Positions 15,101-30,100 of a stretch of DNA of 64,000 nt are shown here, piece by piece (the stretch's first letter is position 1; every line of letters starts with the position of its first letter). The notes below the pieces were generated by a model that was not told the origin of the DNA, searched no databases, and worked only from the letters and a program-made list of their open reading frames with translations. Origin of the DNA: Pegoplata infirma (taxonomy: Eukaryota; Arthropoda; Insecta; Diptera; Anthomyiidae); NCBI GenBank assembly GCA_963921195.1, contig OY992537.1, positions 50,926,313 through 50,990,312 on the forward strand. Direction: 5' to 3'. The translations under genes were made by a program, and so were the position numbers.

Positions 15101-18100
15101 AAAAATTGTTCTCTTTTTCTCGAAACTTATTTTTTTGTTTGTTTTAAAGGTACCAAATAAGATTTTTATGGTGTTAACAAACATTATAAATAGTGTAATC
15201 GCATTCATAAGGTTTTTATACATTTTTTTGACAAAAAATTTGGGTTTTTAGTTTTTGCGGGAATTCCCGGGATCCCGGGAAATTTAAAAACGAATCCCGC
15301 TTTCCCGGGAAATGAAAAAGTCCGGGAAAAGAAAAACTCTAGTTATTATGCACTCGTAAGCCATTCTCCAGTTTTCTAATGACACCAAATCAAAAACCTT
15401 AAAAAAACAAAAAAAAAATATAATATAGTAGGAATACATAGAGTAACCAATGTATTTTATTACTTACCAAATATTTACAGATCAGAATCTGATCATCAGA
15501 TCCTATTTTTATTTATTTTTATAATATTAAATATTTTTATAAGAAACAAACACATAAAATGATTTTATAAGAGACAAACAAATTTCACATTGCAATGCAT
15601 TGCTACCAACTTGATAATACAAAAATGAACGAACAGGGTTGTTTTTTCTTTTTTGGTTTTATCTATTGAATTCTGTATAGGCGTTGTAAAAAGTTGATTC
15701 AACTTTACTGATTATTCAACGATATCAACATTAATTTTTGTTGAATACGGCAATATTCTGTAAAACTTGATCTACAATGGGTTTACTAATTTTTCTACTA
15801 AGATATTTCTATGAGTGTAAGAATCTGAGACTTTTCTATCTCAAAGTCTGAGACTTTTTCTGTACGTAAAATGTCTCAGAATCTAAAATTTTTTATACCA
15901 AAAATGTTTTAGAATCAGAGACTTTTTGATACGAGAAATGTTTCAGAATCTGAGACTTTTTCTATACAAAAAATTATTTAGAATCTGAGACTTTTTATGT
16001 AGAAAAAATGTCTATGAATTTGAGACTTTTTATGTAGGAAAAACTTCTCTTATAGAAAAATTCTCAGAACTATACTTTTTCTATATGAAAAATGTATTAT
16101 AGTCTGAGACTTTTTTTTCGTGTTAGCGAATTTCTTGGGATTTCGGGGGCCCTTGTTACTTCCCTTGCTCCGTGTGCCATAGTAGTTAAAAAGGTACTGA
16201 CGGTATGTGCTCGATGGTAAGCCATAATTTTTTTTTATTGTTGCTGTTGTAAACGAGTATACTTTACGAACATAAAAATGTTCGTAAATCGTCAAAATAG
16301 GACCATGGGAAAAAAGGGTCCCCTTGAAGATTTCAAGCAACATCTAAATAACGCAATTTTTTACAGGTTTTTTGTACTTTTGCTAAACCAATGAAACATT
16401 TTAATAGCAGAAGTTCAAAGACCTGCACTTGGACCCAGAGAAGTACTTTTTTTGTCCCGCGAAAAAAAAAATAAAATTGAAGGGCTTACTGCAAAAACTT
16501 GATAAGCAACATTTTATTTGTTGGTCTATTCGCCTTCTACTGATGTTTCATTGACTGATTTTCGGCAGAAATCTTGCTTAAACCCTTCGTACAAGTATCT
16601 TGAAAGTGAAACTTCTGCAAAAGTTCTATTTTCTACATTATTTCGAAAGTTATAAGGCAAAAACCACCATAAATTAAATGTTGAGTTTTTACAATAAGCT
16701 CTTCAATTGTATTTCAGTAATTACACCATCCGACAGCCAATATTAAACATGAACCGGATTATATACTTCTGAAAGTAGAGATCAAACGGAGTAAAACTGC
16801 ATTTACAGTTTTTCATTTCGTTTCCTTTTAAAAGGACTTCAAAGTTTTAAAGGATACATTTTGTTATCATATTTTTAATGATAACACAGGTGAGGGCATA
16901 TGAAAGAGGAGGATCTCCCCTAATTTTTACATTTTTTATATTTTGCCATTTCAGGATAAAAGGATGTGAATAAAGTCATTTGAAAACTTTATCAAAATAT
17001 TTTGTTAAGAATTTTGAATGATATTGAAGGAAACATTTTTGAATGGACGTAACTTAGGGGAGATCCTCCTCTTTCATTTGCTATCAATAGTGGCATCCTA
17101 TGACAAGTACAAATTTAAAAAAAAAAAAAACATTTTATCCTCTAAAACTTTGAAGTCCTTTTAAAAGGAAACAGGATCACAAAATCAAAAACTGTAAATG
17201 CAGTTTTACTACATTTAGTCTCTAGTTTCAAACGTATATTATCCACTTCTTGTTCAACGACTGTAAAGTTTTACTACATTTAGTCTCTACCCAGTCAGAA
17301 AAATACAAACGGGCCAACGTTGGAATGAAGTTGGCGGCGACGGTACCAACGTTGGCAAATCATACCCGTTTCTAAGTCTACGACGTCATTCCGACGTTGA
17401 AATGATAACAGTGGCCAACGATCGCTCGACTTTTGTTTTAACGTTGGGTTAACATTGATTTTACAAATTTACGACATTGGATTTAACTTTTGCTTAGGGA
17501 TGTATTGAAAATCTCGATGTCGTGCTTTTTAGTTACCATTTTGTACAAATTGGTTGAAAAAGCAACTACTTAAGTGTTCACTTAGATTAAAGAGTTGAGG
17601 GGTATGTAAATCGAAAACTTTTTAAAAAAATAAAAATGTTAAACTTTTAAATTATAATCTATAGTGTAGTGTTTTATGTAAACACAAAGTTGTGCCAACA
17701 CAATATTTTTAGTAAAACTGTTTTACATTATACAATGTTGTATTTTTGGCTAGCCCGATATTGTACCAACACAAAATTTTTGGTACGGTTGGCAATTTCT
17801 GACTGGGTAGTTTCAAACGTATATTATCCACTTCGTGTTCGGACGGTATTATAAATGAATTTTTAACATTTATGTGAGGAGAAGGCTCTGGGATATTTTC
17901 CTACAGAAAAATTTTTGATTCTTTTATATTTTGCCTTAGAAAAATTCTTAGATTTTCTGACACTTTTTAGATTTTAAAAAATTTTACCTGGAGAATATTT
18001 GTCAAATTTGTATATAACAAGTTTCTTGCAAAATGACCAAACCCCTAAAACAAACAACTTTATAAATACATAGTTTCTTAAATATTTTTAGTTTTACAAT

Positions 18101-21100
18101 ATAATCGTAATAATTAGTAGAGAAATGTGACCTCGAGCAAGGGTTTAAAAATTAAAACAGAATTTTTAGATATATATTTTTGTGAAATTTTTAGATTCTC
18201 AGACATTATTCTTATAGAAAAATACTCAGATTCTGAAATAATCAGATTCTGAGACATTCCCTAAAAGTTTAAATTTGAGACATTTTTCCTATAGAAATAG
18301 AGTCGAGTTTTTTCCATAAAAAAGGATTATAAACATAGAAAAATGTGTGTGTCGTTTTTATTTTGATAGGCGTACGATTAATTGCAAGAATAACTATAGA
18401 TATCTTTTAGTGTATGTAAATACATATGAATGTAAGATGTATGTACACTCAAAAAAAAACGTGGGTATTTAATACTAAAAATTTAGCTACGAGTACTAAT
18501 GTTTTAGTCCAAAATGATCTAGTGCAGGCGTTGCTAATCATTACTAAAATTTGTTACTAATATCTAGTACATGAGAAATACTAACAAAACAGTAAATATT
18601 ACTGCAATTTACTACTAAAAAAATCATAAATATTTAAAATTTTTGTCCTATTTAGTAAATAAAACTACTAATTTTAGTAAATAAAATTACTAATTTTAGT
18701 GATTAATATTACTACCTAAATCAATTTTAATAAATAAAAGTCAGAAAAATATTATATATAAATGATTTTATTTCACTTCGGTTTTTTATTTTATTATTTC
18801 ACTTCGGTTATAAGATATACTTAATTACATGTCTTCTTAAGCTGTTTAAAAAAATGTAGCGTTCATTGTACCACGTAAACGATTGCTAAAAATATAAGAA
18901 AGAAATAATATATTCTCAATACATGTTCAAATGTATATACAAACATTTTACTACAGAGGGCGCTTTTTTATACCTACATTTTTTTTTTTGTATTCGTGTG
19001 TGTATCCATATTCTTCTTCAGCTTGAATTTTTTTCTTACACAATCATTGAAATAAAAAACGATTTAAAAAAAACTGACGTAGTTTTATTATTAATGCATA
19101 TTAATTTTATTATAAACACATTTAAATAAAAAACATTTATATATAATTACTTTAACACAATTTAATTAAATAAATGTAACACATTTTTTTTTTATAAACA
19201 CTCCGTGAGTGGGTATCGCGTTGTTACTTTTTCTAATTCTTTTTCGCACTAAACAAACAGAAAAAACAGTTGGTAGCACTGCAGTTAATGCGAGCAAACG
19301 TAGTGTTCGCACACACTGCAGCAGCAAGCAGCAGACGGCAAAAAATATAAAGTGCCTGTTTAATTATAAATTATAAATTTATAAAAGCTGTACTTATTGT
19401 ATTTGGAACTTGATGTGTGCTTTTGCAATGTTAAGAAATAAAAAATATGGCATTTTAGTGAAATTATAATTAAATAGTCTACTCTTAATTTTTGCTGTCT
19501 GCTGCTTGCTGCTGAATTGTGAAGGAGCAAATGATCGCTAATAAAAACAGTGTTGCCATTATCAATATGAAAAAAAAACGCAAAAATCGTAGGAAAAGGG
19601 TAAAAATTTACCAAACAAAAATCAGCGCCAAGAAAAGAGAGAATATTAAAAAAAAAATTTGAAAATGTGTTTTTAAGGTAAAAAGGATAAAAAGCAAAAA
19701 AAAAAATAAAAATATTTGTTTTTATTATAAATTCAATAAATTAGCTGATACAATCAAAAGTAAAAATAATATTACATTCATATTACTCAAGTAATATTAA
19801 GATAATGGTTAACATTAAATTTTAAACAAACTTTTTTTATTACATTCAATTATCAAGCCACAGAACTGCTTTAATGGAATGCACAGAGGGCCAGACAGAT
19901 CGATTTCCGGCCAAAAGTCCTTATTTGTAAATTCTCAAAAAAATGTTTACCAGTTTGTTGGGCATATAAAAAAAATATAAAAAATAAAAAAATATAAAAA
20001 GGGTCAAAAATGCCCTTTTTCGGCACTTTAACCGCGAATTACTCAAAATCCTGACGTGATAGACAAATTTGGTCGCCGGATTTGGATTTTGACAGTAAAC
20101 AAAATTGTTTAAAAAAACAACAGTCATTAAACATTTAAAAAAATACGTAGTTGTAAAAAAAAAATTAGAAAATATGTACCAAAAAGTTTTTACACAAATA
20201 CAAGTAGGAAAGTCCAAACATGGACCGATTGGATATTTTTTTAAAATCTTTAATTACTGGAAAAAACACATATAATACAATTTTGAGAGAAATATGCTTC
20301 TTTTAACTGAATATCGGCGACTAAATCTACAGGGAGTAACAGTATGCATTACCATGTAATGCATAGCCACAAAAAATGGAAAAATATGTACTAGTTGTTC
20401 CCTACCGCTTCCCATAGGCCATATTTTTTTTTTTTATTTTTCATGCATTACGAAGGTTCATGCATTATTTTTAGTCTTATCCCAAAAAAATCATTAATCC
20501 TGTATAGAGTAAGGCCACGTTCACACTACATGAACTTATACCTAATTCACACCTAAGATGAAATCACATTCCATCACAACGCATAGCGTTGTTCAAAATT
20601 CTGTGTAAATTGGTTTTGTAAAAACAATAAACTGTATTGAAATTTTTACGAAAATAAACCCCAATTTTCTTTATTTAACTTTATCAAAAATACATATTTT
20701 GATTGCGTCATTACAAAAATACAACTCCATAACCAAAAATTTAAATAAGCCGACGATTGAGAGCAAACGCCGCCGTCTGTAAGCAAATGGGGCGTTTCGC
20801 CACCACCGTAAGTTCCTCTTCGGCACAATTTAAATTAATTGTTAGAGTCACTTAATTCAAATTTAAAGGGGTTGTTTGTATGAGGCCAAGGTCCAAACAT
20901 GGATAAAATTTTCCAAATTTCATTAGGTCTGGGCTTAACTTTCAAATTTCAGCAAAATCTATTGATAATATAAAAATCACAAATTAAAAAAAATAGAAAA
21001 AAACACCATAAACACCTTATTTTTAAAAACGCGTATTTAAAAAACGGCAAAACCAAAAAAGCACCAGCACTTACCCAAAATGTAACATAATGGCAACACT

Positions 21101-24100
21101 GAATTCAAATTTAACGATTTTGCAGCAAAAACAGTTGGTAGCTCTGCTTGTAAACAAGCGCCCCCTTACGGAATTATTACTAACAAAAAAAATTAAAAAC
21201 CTAATAAATTACTGTATATTAGTACTTTTATGAACTAAAAATAGTAAAAAAATTAGTACAACCGACTACCAACAAAAATTACTCATAAACAGTAAGAAAT
21301 ACTAATTTTAGCACTTTTAAGATACTAAAAAAACTACTGTAATACTGGTAATTGGTAACTTATTAGTAGATTTGGATTACCAACGCACTTACTAATTTTT
21401 TTACTGTAGAATTATTTTGAGTGTATGTAATATATGTATGTATAATTTGTTTAGGTAAGTGTCAAAAACAAGTCCTGCTAACAAATGACTTTAGTTACAA
21501 AAAAAAAAAAAACTTTTATAAACCAACTCAAAACAAGTTAACGAAGAAAATATTTTTCTATCCCCCAGCTGGATAAACATTAAGAAGAGGATTATTTCTA
21601 TTGCATTCCCCTAAAAAGGAACACAGTTTATCAATATATTTGTTACATTTTAAACCGTAATTCGGTAACCCCCTGTTTAAAAAAGTGTCATTGATGAATT
21701 GTATTTAGGTCCTGACAAACCATAAAAAAATTTATTCGCTGAATGGACAGAGCTTCAAGGTAAAAAAAATTAAAAAAACTGCACCTGCTCACCTCAGCTG
21801 ATTGGACAGACTGCTATATTATTGGAAAAAAAATATTCCAAAATTAAAGAAACTGTCATTTCCAAAATGTTTTTATTCCTAAAATTATAATAGAGGGAAG
21901 GGCATATAAGAGTCGGTACAGCCGAATATAGCACTATTACTTTTTTTTCTCTACAACTCTCTAGTAAAGTCAATGTGCGGTTAACTTTTTACGCTTAATT
22001 TTCTATTTTTTCTACGCTTTATGCTTCCTTAGCTTTTTTCAAAAGTTTCTTTCTTTTAGTTTTTTTTTATACTTACAGACATAAGTATTTCGTATTATAC
22101 CGGCATTTTTTTGTATGACAAAAAAGTTTTTCTTCCGATTTTGAACGTCCGGGCAATTTTTTAATCTACCAGGACTAAAACTAATGTGGTAAAAAATTGA
22201 GGCCAATCGGATAAACTAACCCGGATATCAAAGTTTTCGATTTTTGAAAATTTAAAAAAATATATGTCTTACGCTCAGGGAAAAAGCTTCTTCATATTGA
22301 TGAAAATTTACATCAATATGATGAAATCATTTTTCGTCCAATGTAACGTGTGTGTCATCAATATGATGAAGAGGTGTCACCAATAACATTTTTTTTATTT
22401 GAAAAATAAGAAAAAAAATTAACTAATTCAGTTTGTTTTTTGTTATTTGATGGGGGTCGGTCTCAATAATGACCCCTCTCGGACGCACCATTGCACCGGA
22501 AGCTGATTAAATAAAACAAATTTACAAAAAATAAAAAAAATTGTATGGGGAACGCCTTAACAATTAGGGATAGAGGGAAGGTGTGTTCAGAGAAAATGTT
22601 TGGACTAAAAAAATATTGTAGGTCGGTCATACATATTGTTGCTTTAAGGGCACTATTAGGGCAGTTAGAGCGGTTGAAGCAAATTTTAAAAAATGTCGTT
22701 TTGTGTGGGAGCCCCATTAGAAATTGGAGATAGGGAATTAGTTTGTTCCAAAGAAATGTTAAGACATAAAAATTAATGATTTTAAGATTGGAGAATTACA
22801 ATAAAATTTTTTCAAAAAAATTTAAAAATAGTAATAATCGTTATCCCACGATCTTCCTGGGCAAAAAAATTGTAGAATCGATAGAAGTTTTACACAAAAA
22901 AATTTCAAAAAAATCGAAGAGTACAAACATTTTCAAAAATGAGATTTAAATTTTAAAACTTAAAAATCGCATGCTAGAGCGCCTTTAAGAATTTTTTGGG
23001 ATTTTTTTTTTAAAGTACGTAAAAATACAAAAATTTTGAAAAAAAAAACTGAAATTTGGACCATTATTGAAGAAGTTATAAGTAAAATAAGTTTGAGTAA
23101 AGGATCAAACTACAAATTTTTAAAAATTCGATATCTTTTGAACGGGTCATCAAAAAAATCTGAAAATTTACCACGAAGGAGTTTTCGAAGGGTACTAAAA
23201 ACTGTAAACAAATTGGGAAAATCTAAAAAAAAAAAATTCAAAGTGTCCGATTTGACATGGAATGCCCCATATATTATTGATCAGTGATCGATTCTAAGAC
23301 ATTATAGCGATGTCCGTCTGTGGAAATGGTGATCACGGCCAAAGTATTAAACATACACCCAAAAAAAAACGTGGGTATTCAATACTAAAAATTTTACTAA
23401 TGAACTAATTTTTTAGTCCAAAATGATCTAGTGCAGGCGTTGGTAATCAATACTAAAATTTTTTACTAATATTATTCAAAACCAGTAAAAATTACTAATT
23501 TTAGTACTTTGAAGATACTAAAAAACTACCGTACTACTGGTAATTAGTAACTTATTAGTAGATTTTGGTACCAAATCACTTACTAATATTTTTACTGCAG
23601 AATTATTTTGAGTGTATAAGACTGAGACTTAGCACATTTACTTGTTGTTGTCCTAAGTTGTTTGGTATTGCATTTGAGCGAAATCGGTTCAGAAGTTATG
23701 AACAAAAATGTAAGAACACCTCGAAAATTGTAGTACATTCTACATATCCTAAAAATGCTTTAAATTGGCTGCTGGTTGGCATATGTGAACAGAATTGGAC
23801 ACAGAGTGGTATTTTTACAAGTTCAAACCTATTTTTTACAAAAAAAAAATCGCGGAATTTTTTTTTCACCAAAAATTTTTTTCCGCGAATTTTTTTTTTC
23901 AAAAGAATTTTTTTTTCGCAAAATATCTTTTTTTATATTGTGGAGGGTATCTATACATTCTGAAAGGCCGAATTTAACTTTTTTACTTGTTTTTATTAAC
24001 TTTAATGCGTTGAACACGAATATCAAAAAAAAATTTAAATCGATCGAACAATTTATAAAATTTGCAACAAAAATGGTGGGGTTTTTCCTGCGTTCAAGAA

Positions 24101-27100
24101 GTTTTTAAAAAAATCTTAAAATTTCTTTCTTCTGTAGAGCTTGAGATGATCATACAATTAAACATAATTTGAGTCAAATCCGCTCATTTTAACCCATATC
24201 GCCCTACGATTAAAGTTTTGGGGTTTTGAAAATTTCCACCAAAATATTGAATTTTTTAGAAAATTAAAACATAACAAAAAATTCTTACGATACCTTGTTT
24301 TTAGTAATTTTGGCAAACTGAATACAAATATCAAAAAATTTCCGAAATCGGTTAAACGGTTTTTGAAATATCGCCATTTGAATTCTGGCAAAAAATTTCC
24401 AAAAATTTCGGTTTTTTCTACGTTCAAAAAAATTGTTTTTTTTTTAAATCTCGAAACTTTTTTCATTGGTTATTTCATAGAGCTTGAGACAAACTTTCAT
24501 TTAAACTTAATTTAAGCTTAATCAGGCAAAAAATTACCAACAAAAATAAATTTTAAACAGAAAATAATTTTCTTGAAAAATATTGTATGAGAATATTTAG
24601 TTTTAATTAGACGAAGGAAATAATGACCTCGAGCTAGAATAAACCTACTCAAAAATAATATTTTAAAGGTCGAATAAAACAATTTTTATTTTTTAATAAA
24701 AATTAATCGGAATTTTTTTAATCAGGTAACTCTTATTTTTCTCCCCTCATTCCCATATGCAAGTTTCAGAACAATCGGTGGGTGCCCTCTGAAAGACCTC
24801 CCTTGTTAGTTTGATCACGACAGTTTTTATTTTAATAAAAATTAATCAGCATAATATATTATTATAATATATTGGTGTATAACTTATCATATTGATGAAC
24901 AGTTACATCAATATGATGAAATGTTTCATTAATTTTCATCCAATATAACGACACTGTTTCGTCCATTTTGTTGACACATTGTTTTGAAACATTAATGAAA
25001 ATGTGTCATCAAAATTGAGGAATAGGTTGCATCATATTGATGACACTGCATCATCATATTGATCATAAGTTAAATTGGACAAAAAGTGATGTAACATTTT
25101 TTTATTTTAATGTAACAATTCATCAATATGAAAAAGCTTTTTCTTTGAGTTTAGTCATCGCAAATTTAAAAGTGTTTCTAAACACAAAAAAATGGCGGTC
25201 TAATGTATATTTTACAAAAACATTTTTAAATTTTTTTTTTTGTTGATGTGGTTGTGTAGCACTTCTCCATCTATTATGTCTAGATTACTTTGCCAACCAA
25301 CCTAAAATTTAAAAAAGAAAAAAATCCTTATACTTTTGCTATATGAAATTTTCGGTTTATTGTAAGCTTTTCATATCCCATAAATTTATACATATTTATA
25401 TGTATAACTTATGCATGGTTTATTTTATAAGACGAAAATTTGATTGAGTCAAATTCGTTTCCTTTTACAAAAAAATCAAAAAAAAAAATATTTTTGTTGT
25501 TACACACTTGATTTTTATTCACTGCTTTTTATGCTCTAAGGATATAATTTATTTTTTTATTTTTAAAAATACATATTGTTATAATTCAGTTATCATAAAA
25601 ATATAAATAACGAAATAACTTCTTGTGATGGGATTTTCTTAACATTAATCCCACATACGCAGTTAAATTATAAATTTTTTTTGTTGATTGATGCATTACA
25701 AAAGGATAACAAAAGTTTAAAATTTTTCCTGACTTTTGAAAATTGTTTAATTTTTGGGTGATCACAAATAATTCCATAATTGGCAATATAAATTCTATAG
25801 GAAATAATAACACAGTGCAACAACCAAAATCGGAATGCGATGAAAACAAGAAAGTTGACATTTTCTATAACAAAACCATCAATGTTTTTTTTTTTAGTTA
25901 GGATCTAGATTTTTTTACACGCATTTGAAGCTGGTGAACTATTATTATAATTATAATTACTTGATAACTGGCGTATACTTAATTTTGTAATTGTTTTTAA
26001 ATAACAATCATACGCAACGACGCACAGTGTTTTATTTTAATAAGCCATTTTTTAATGAAAAAAAAAATGTTTGATGAAAAAAAGTTTTATGAAAAGCAAC
26101 ATTTTTTTGAAAAAAAAAAAAAATTATAGAAAAAAAATCGATGGAAAAAAATATTGATGAAAAAAAATGTTGATGAAAAATAATTATGTTACTTTTTATT
26201 TACCAGCTGGTAAAAAAGTTGATGGAAAAAAAATCTTTTTTTTTTCAAAAATTTACTACACATTACGAAAAACTTTTAAAATCTTTTGTAATTTTGTAAA
26301 ATCTTTCGTAATGTTGTAAAATTGTTCGTAATTATACGAAACTAACGAAAACAAGTAGAAAAGTTAAATTCGACTTGGCCGAATTCATGAATACCCTCCA
26401 CTATGCCTGTTTTAAGTAATAACAAATTTTCTAGCGTGAAAAAATTTAACAATTTTGATTAGAAATATTTTATTTGGAATAAAAAACTTTGTTTTGTCAT
26501 TTTGTGTAAAAAAAATGCCTGCGAAGTTTGCATTCTTGCCCAAACCATAGAATCATGATAATGTTTTGCTGTATAAATAGATGTTCTTTTCAAAGTAAAT
26601 TATCGGTCGAGGACCCCATTATGTTTATATATTATTAATCCGTAAAGGTTTCTAAGACATTCTAGGGATATCCATTCATCTGTTTGTCTGTGTTTGTAGA
26701 TAAAAAGGGTTTTTGGTGAAAAACAGTTTTTAATGAAAAAAGATTATTGATAAAAAAAATATTTCATGAAAAAAAAATATCGATAAGAAAATTTTTTATG
26801 AAAACAAAAAAAATATTGAACAAAATATGGGCGCTATGAAAAAACCCCCAATGAAATTACCCCCAAATAGGAAAATGAAAAAAACCCCAATGAAATTACC
26901 CCCAAAGAAAATGAAACAAGCCCCAAAGAAAAATAATGAAATTACACCCAAAATAAATGCAATTACCCCCAAATAAAAATGAAATAAACACCAAATTTTG
27001 GGGTTTATTTCATAATGCAATATTTCTCAAATAAACATATGAAAAACCCCCATTAAAATTATTAAAAAAAAATAAATTAAGCCCAAAAAAATTTAGATCA

Positions 27101-30100
27101 CTTTATGGCGTACGGACATAGCGCCCTAGAACTCACCAATATTGTTTTTTTTAAACATTTTTAATATTTTAAAGTTTTTATGCGTAGCCGGCCTTCGGTT
27201 GGGCTTAGGGATTACAAACTCCATGCATTAAACCCACCCTCTCCGCAGAGTAAAGTTTTCTAGGGTAGCAGGCCTTTACGCTATTAAATTTGTTATGCCT
27301 CAAAAAGGCCTGATAACCAAAATAGCTTTGGTTTGCAGAGAGGGTGGGTTTAATGCATGGAGTATGTAATCCCAAAACCCGGCCGATGGCAGGCTACGCA
27401 GAATAACTTTATTACAAAAAAAAAACAAATCATAGAAGTCGTAATTTCAACATTTCGAAATATTTTGGACTTTTTGACAACTTTGTTTTGGGAGAAATAA
27501 CATTTTTAGACCTATCATTTTGGGCTATATGTCGCAGCTTGGGCGATATGACATTTACGGTTTTGGGCGATAAGACCTTGAGCGCTATATCCGTACGCCT
27601 TTTTTTATTTCCTTTTTCATTTGGGGCTTGTTTCATAATGAACAAAACCCCAAAATCAATAATGAAACAACCCCAAAATAAATGAAAAAATCCCCAAATA
27701 ATATTTTAGCTTTTTTTTGGGGGATTTTTTCATTTATCTGTTTGGGGGATATTTCATTGGGGGTTTTTTCATAGCGCCCAAAATATGTATTAAAAAAATT
27801 GGAAAAAAAATGTTGATGAAAAAAAAATATTGATGAAAAAAAATACTGATGAAAAATATTAATGAATATTTTAATGAAAAAAAATATTGAAATTTGGAAA
27901 AAAAAATGTTTAAAAAAAAAAATATTGATGGAAAAAAATTTTGATGAAAAATAATTATACTTTTTATTCACCAGCTGGTGAATATTTTTTATTCACCACG
28001 AGGTGAATTATTATTCAAGCTACAAACCCAAGTTACTAAAATGTTTGGTTTTAAGAAAATGAAAACAGTTATTCTTTCTTTTTTGTTAATTGTTAGCTTA
28101 TATAGTCAAACTGGGGTGGTGTCCTGCAACTTTTTTAAAATTAGACACCAGCCTAAAAACATTATCATATTCAAAAATTGACTAAATTTTTTTTAAGTGT
28201 ATTTTTTTTTAGTGTACAAATATTTTTGAAACGTTTTTAAAGCTTGTTTAACATTTTTTTTAACACGTGAATTTAAGGTAAAACCAATCTGAAATTAATG
28301 GTTTGCTTATAACTTCTGAAAGACTAAACTGATGTTTCTGAAATTCAACGCCAACCAGGCCAGGGGAACGAAAAATATATGTGCCAAGCTTCAGTATCCT
28401 CAGAGTTATCTTTCAAAAGTTAGCGTGTTTTTTAACATGTAAATTCGTAAAAAATCCTCGCCGAAATTACTTTTGAACCACTGGACCGCTTTTGCTGGAA
28501 AATTTTTTGGTGCGTTTTTACTCGGAAACCATAAGTCGTACGAAAAAACTTATAAGACACGGTGCCCTGGAGAGGATTTAAATAAAATTTTGGTGTTACT
28601 CCAATTTTTAAGCGGATTATGTTTTTGGACTATAAAATAAAGAAAATGAGCCAAAAAAGAAAAAAAAGTACTAGGCGCTTTTTTTTTTGGCGGGCAAAAA
28701 GATGAATTTCAAAAAAACAAAAAAGAATTAATTCTTTCAAATGCATTAAAACTTTTTTATACAGATGTAAATTCATCACATATTCACTTGTCAGTGAGAT
28801 TTAAATATATATGTGACATATTTTTTCAGATATGAGACTTAAAAGAATAATTTCACTATTTAGTAAGACTAAATAAAATTTCTTCTTTAATTTAATGAAA
28901 ATTTTAACTCTAGCAGTTACTTCACATTTAATATTGATCCTGTTTCTAGATTTTGAAGGGGGGAAGTTACCCCAACAATACAAACAAAATTTACAATGGA
29001 TTTTTGGCGAAATAAACAAAATTAAAAAAGGATATTAAGTCCATCAATAAGTTTCGCAATAAACAAATAACCACTTTCTGTATCCCTTTTTAAACTATTT
29101 ACTTTATTTTACTCTTCCTTAGGCATTGCAAACACATTTTTGATGATTTTTACTATAGTTTTCTGATTTTTCTTAGTTTTGAAAAAACATTTTTAACAAA
29201 AAAGTATTAATTCTTTTAAAATTATATGACTCACTAAGGTCTAAACTGAGGCAACTTTGTGTTCTGCTGTCCGTCTGAGTAGTACATTGAAAACTTTTAA
29301 GAACTTACATTTATAAAAAAATTACAAGGACATATTCCATTTAGTTTCAATTAATAGTGAAATTATTCTTTTAAGTCTCATATCTGGAAAAATATGTTAC
29401 ATATATATCTAAATCTCACTTATAAGTAAATATGTAATGAATTTACATCCGTAATGAATTTTAATGCATTTGAAAGAATAAATTCTTTTTTTTTTTTGAA
29501 ATTCATCTTTTTGCCCGCCAAAAAAAAGCGCCTAGTACTTTTTTTTCTTTTTTGGCTCATTTTCTTTCTTTTATCTTCTAAAAACATAATCCACTTAAAA
29601 ATTGGAGTAACACCAACATTTTATTTAAATCCTATCCAGGGCACCGTGAAGAACAATATAAAAATATATGTATATATATAAAAATAAATAAATATATACA
29701 TAAAATAATGAAGATTTAAATTTTGATTTTTTTCAAAATTTTTGCAAAAAATCAAACAGTTGGCTCTAGACATTTTTTTTGTGCTTTTTTACGCGAAAAC
29801 TGTAAGTTGTACGAAAAAACTTTCTGTGACAATATTGTTGATAAAATTATGGAGATTTTAAATTTAGAAACCAAAAAAAAATTTCAAAAAAAAATGTAAC
29901 AAAAATTTTTTAAAACAATATTATAACGTCCTTTTATCCTATCAAGGACACCATGGATTTCCAAAACCAAATTTTTTTATTAAAGTCTAGACTGTCCTTT
30001 TAACGCTGTTAAAATTTCAGGGAGGTGTTTTTTCGCGTTGTCGAGCAATAAATTTTTAAAATTGGTGATACAGATAAATTTTTGGTTTTTTGCCAAAATT

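Larger units (their letters stand above)
13672..15817. mobile_element. Mariner-type MITE (CACTCA ends, TA duplication), with nested insertions
   Basis: Ends CACTCAACC... and ...TATGAGTG flanked by TA (13670-13671 and 15818-15819). Removing the element restores the 35-bp minisatellite across the junction, a built-in empty site. About 810 bp without the nested element at 14015-15341. Encodes no transposase. Confidence 0.7.

Noticed and set aside
12300..16115. CRISPR-like array
   Set aside because: No unique spacers of constant length; units are head-to-tail minisatellite repeats in a eukaryotic intron.
23565..24108. Several overlapping open frames rich in Phe and Lys
   Set aside because: They arise from poly-T/poly-A tracts at the end of a mini-me-like repeat.
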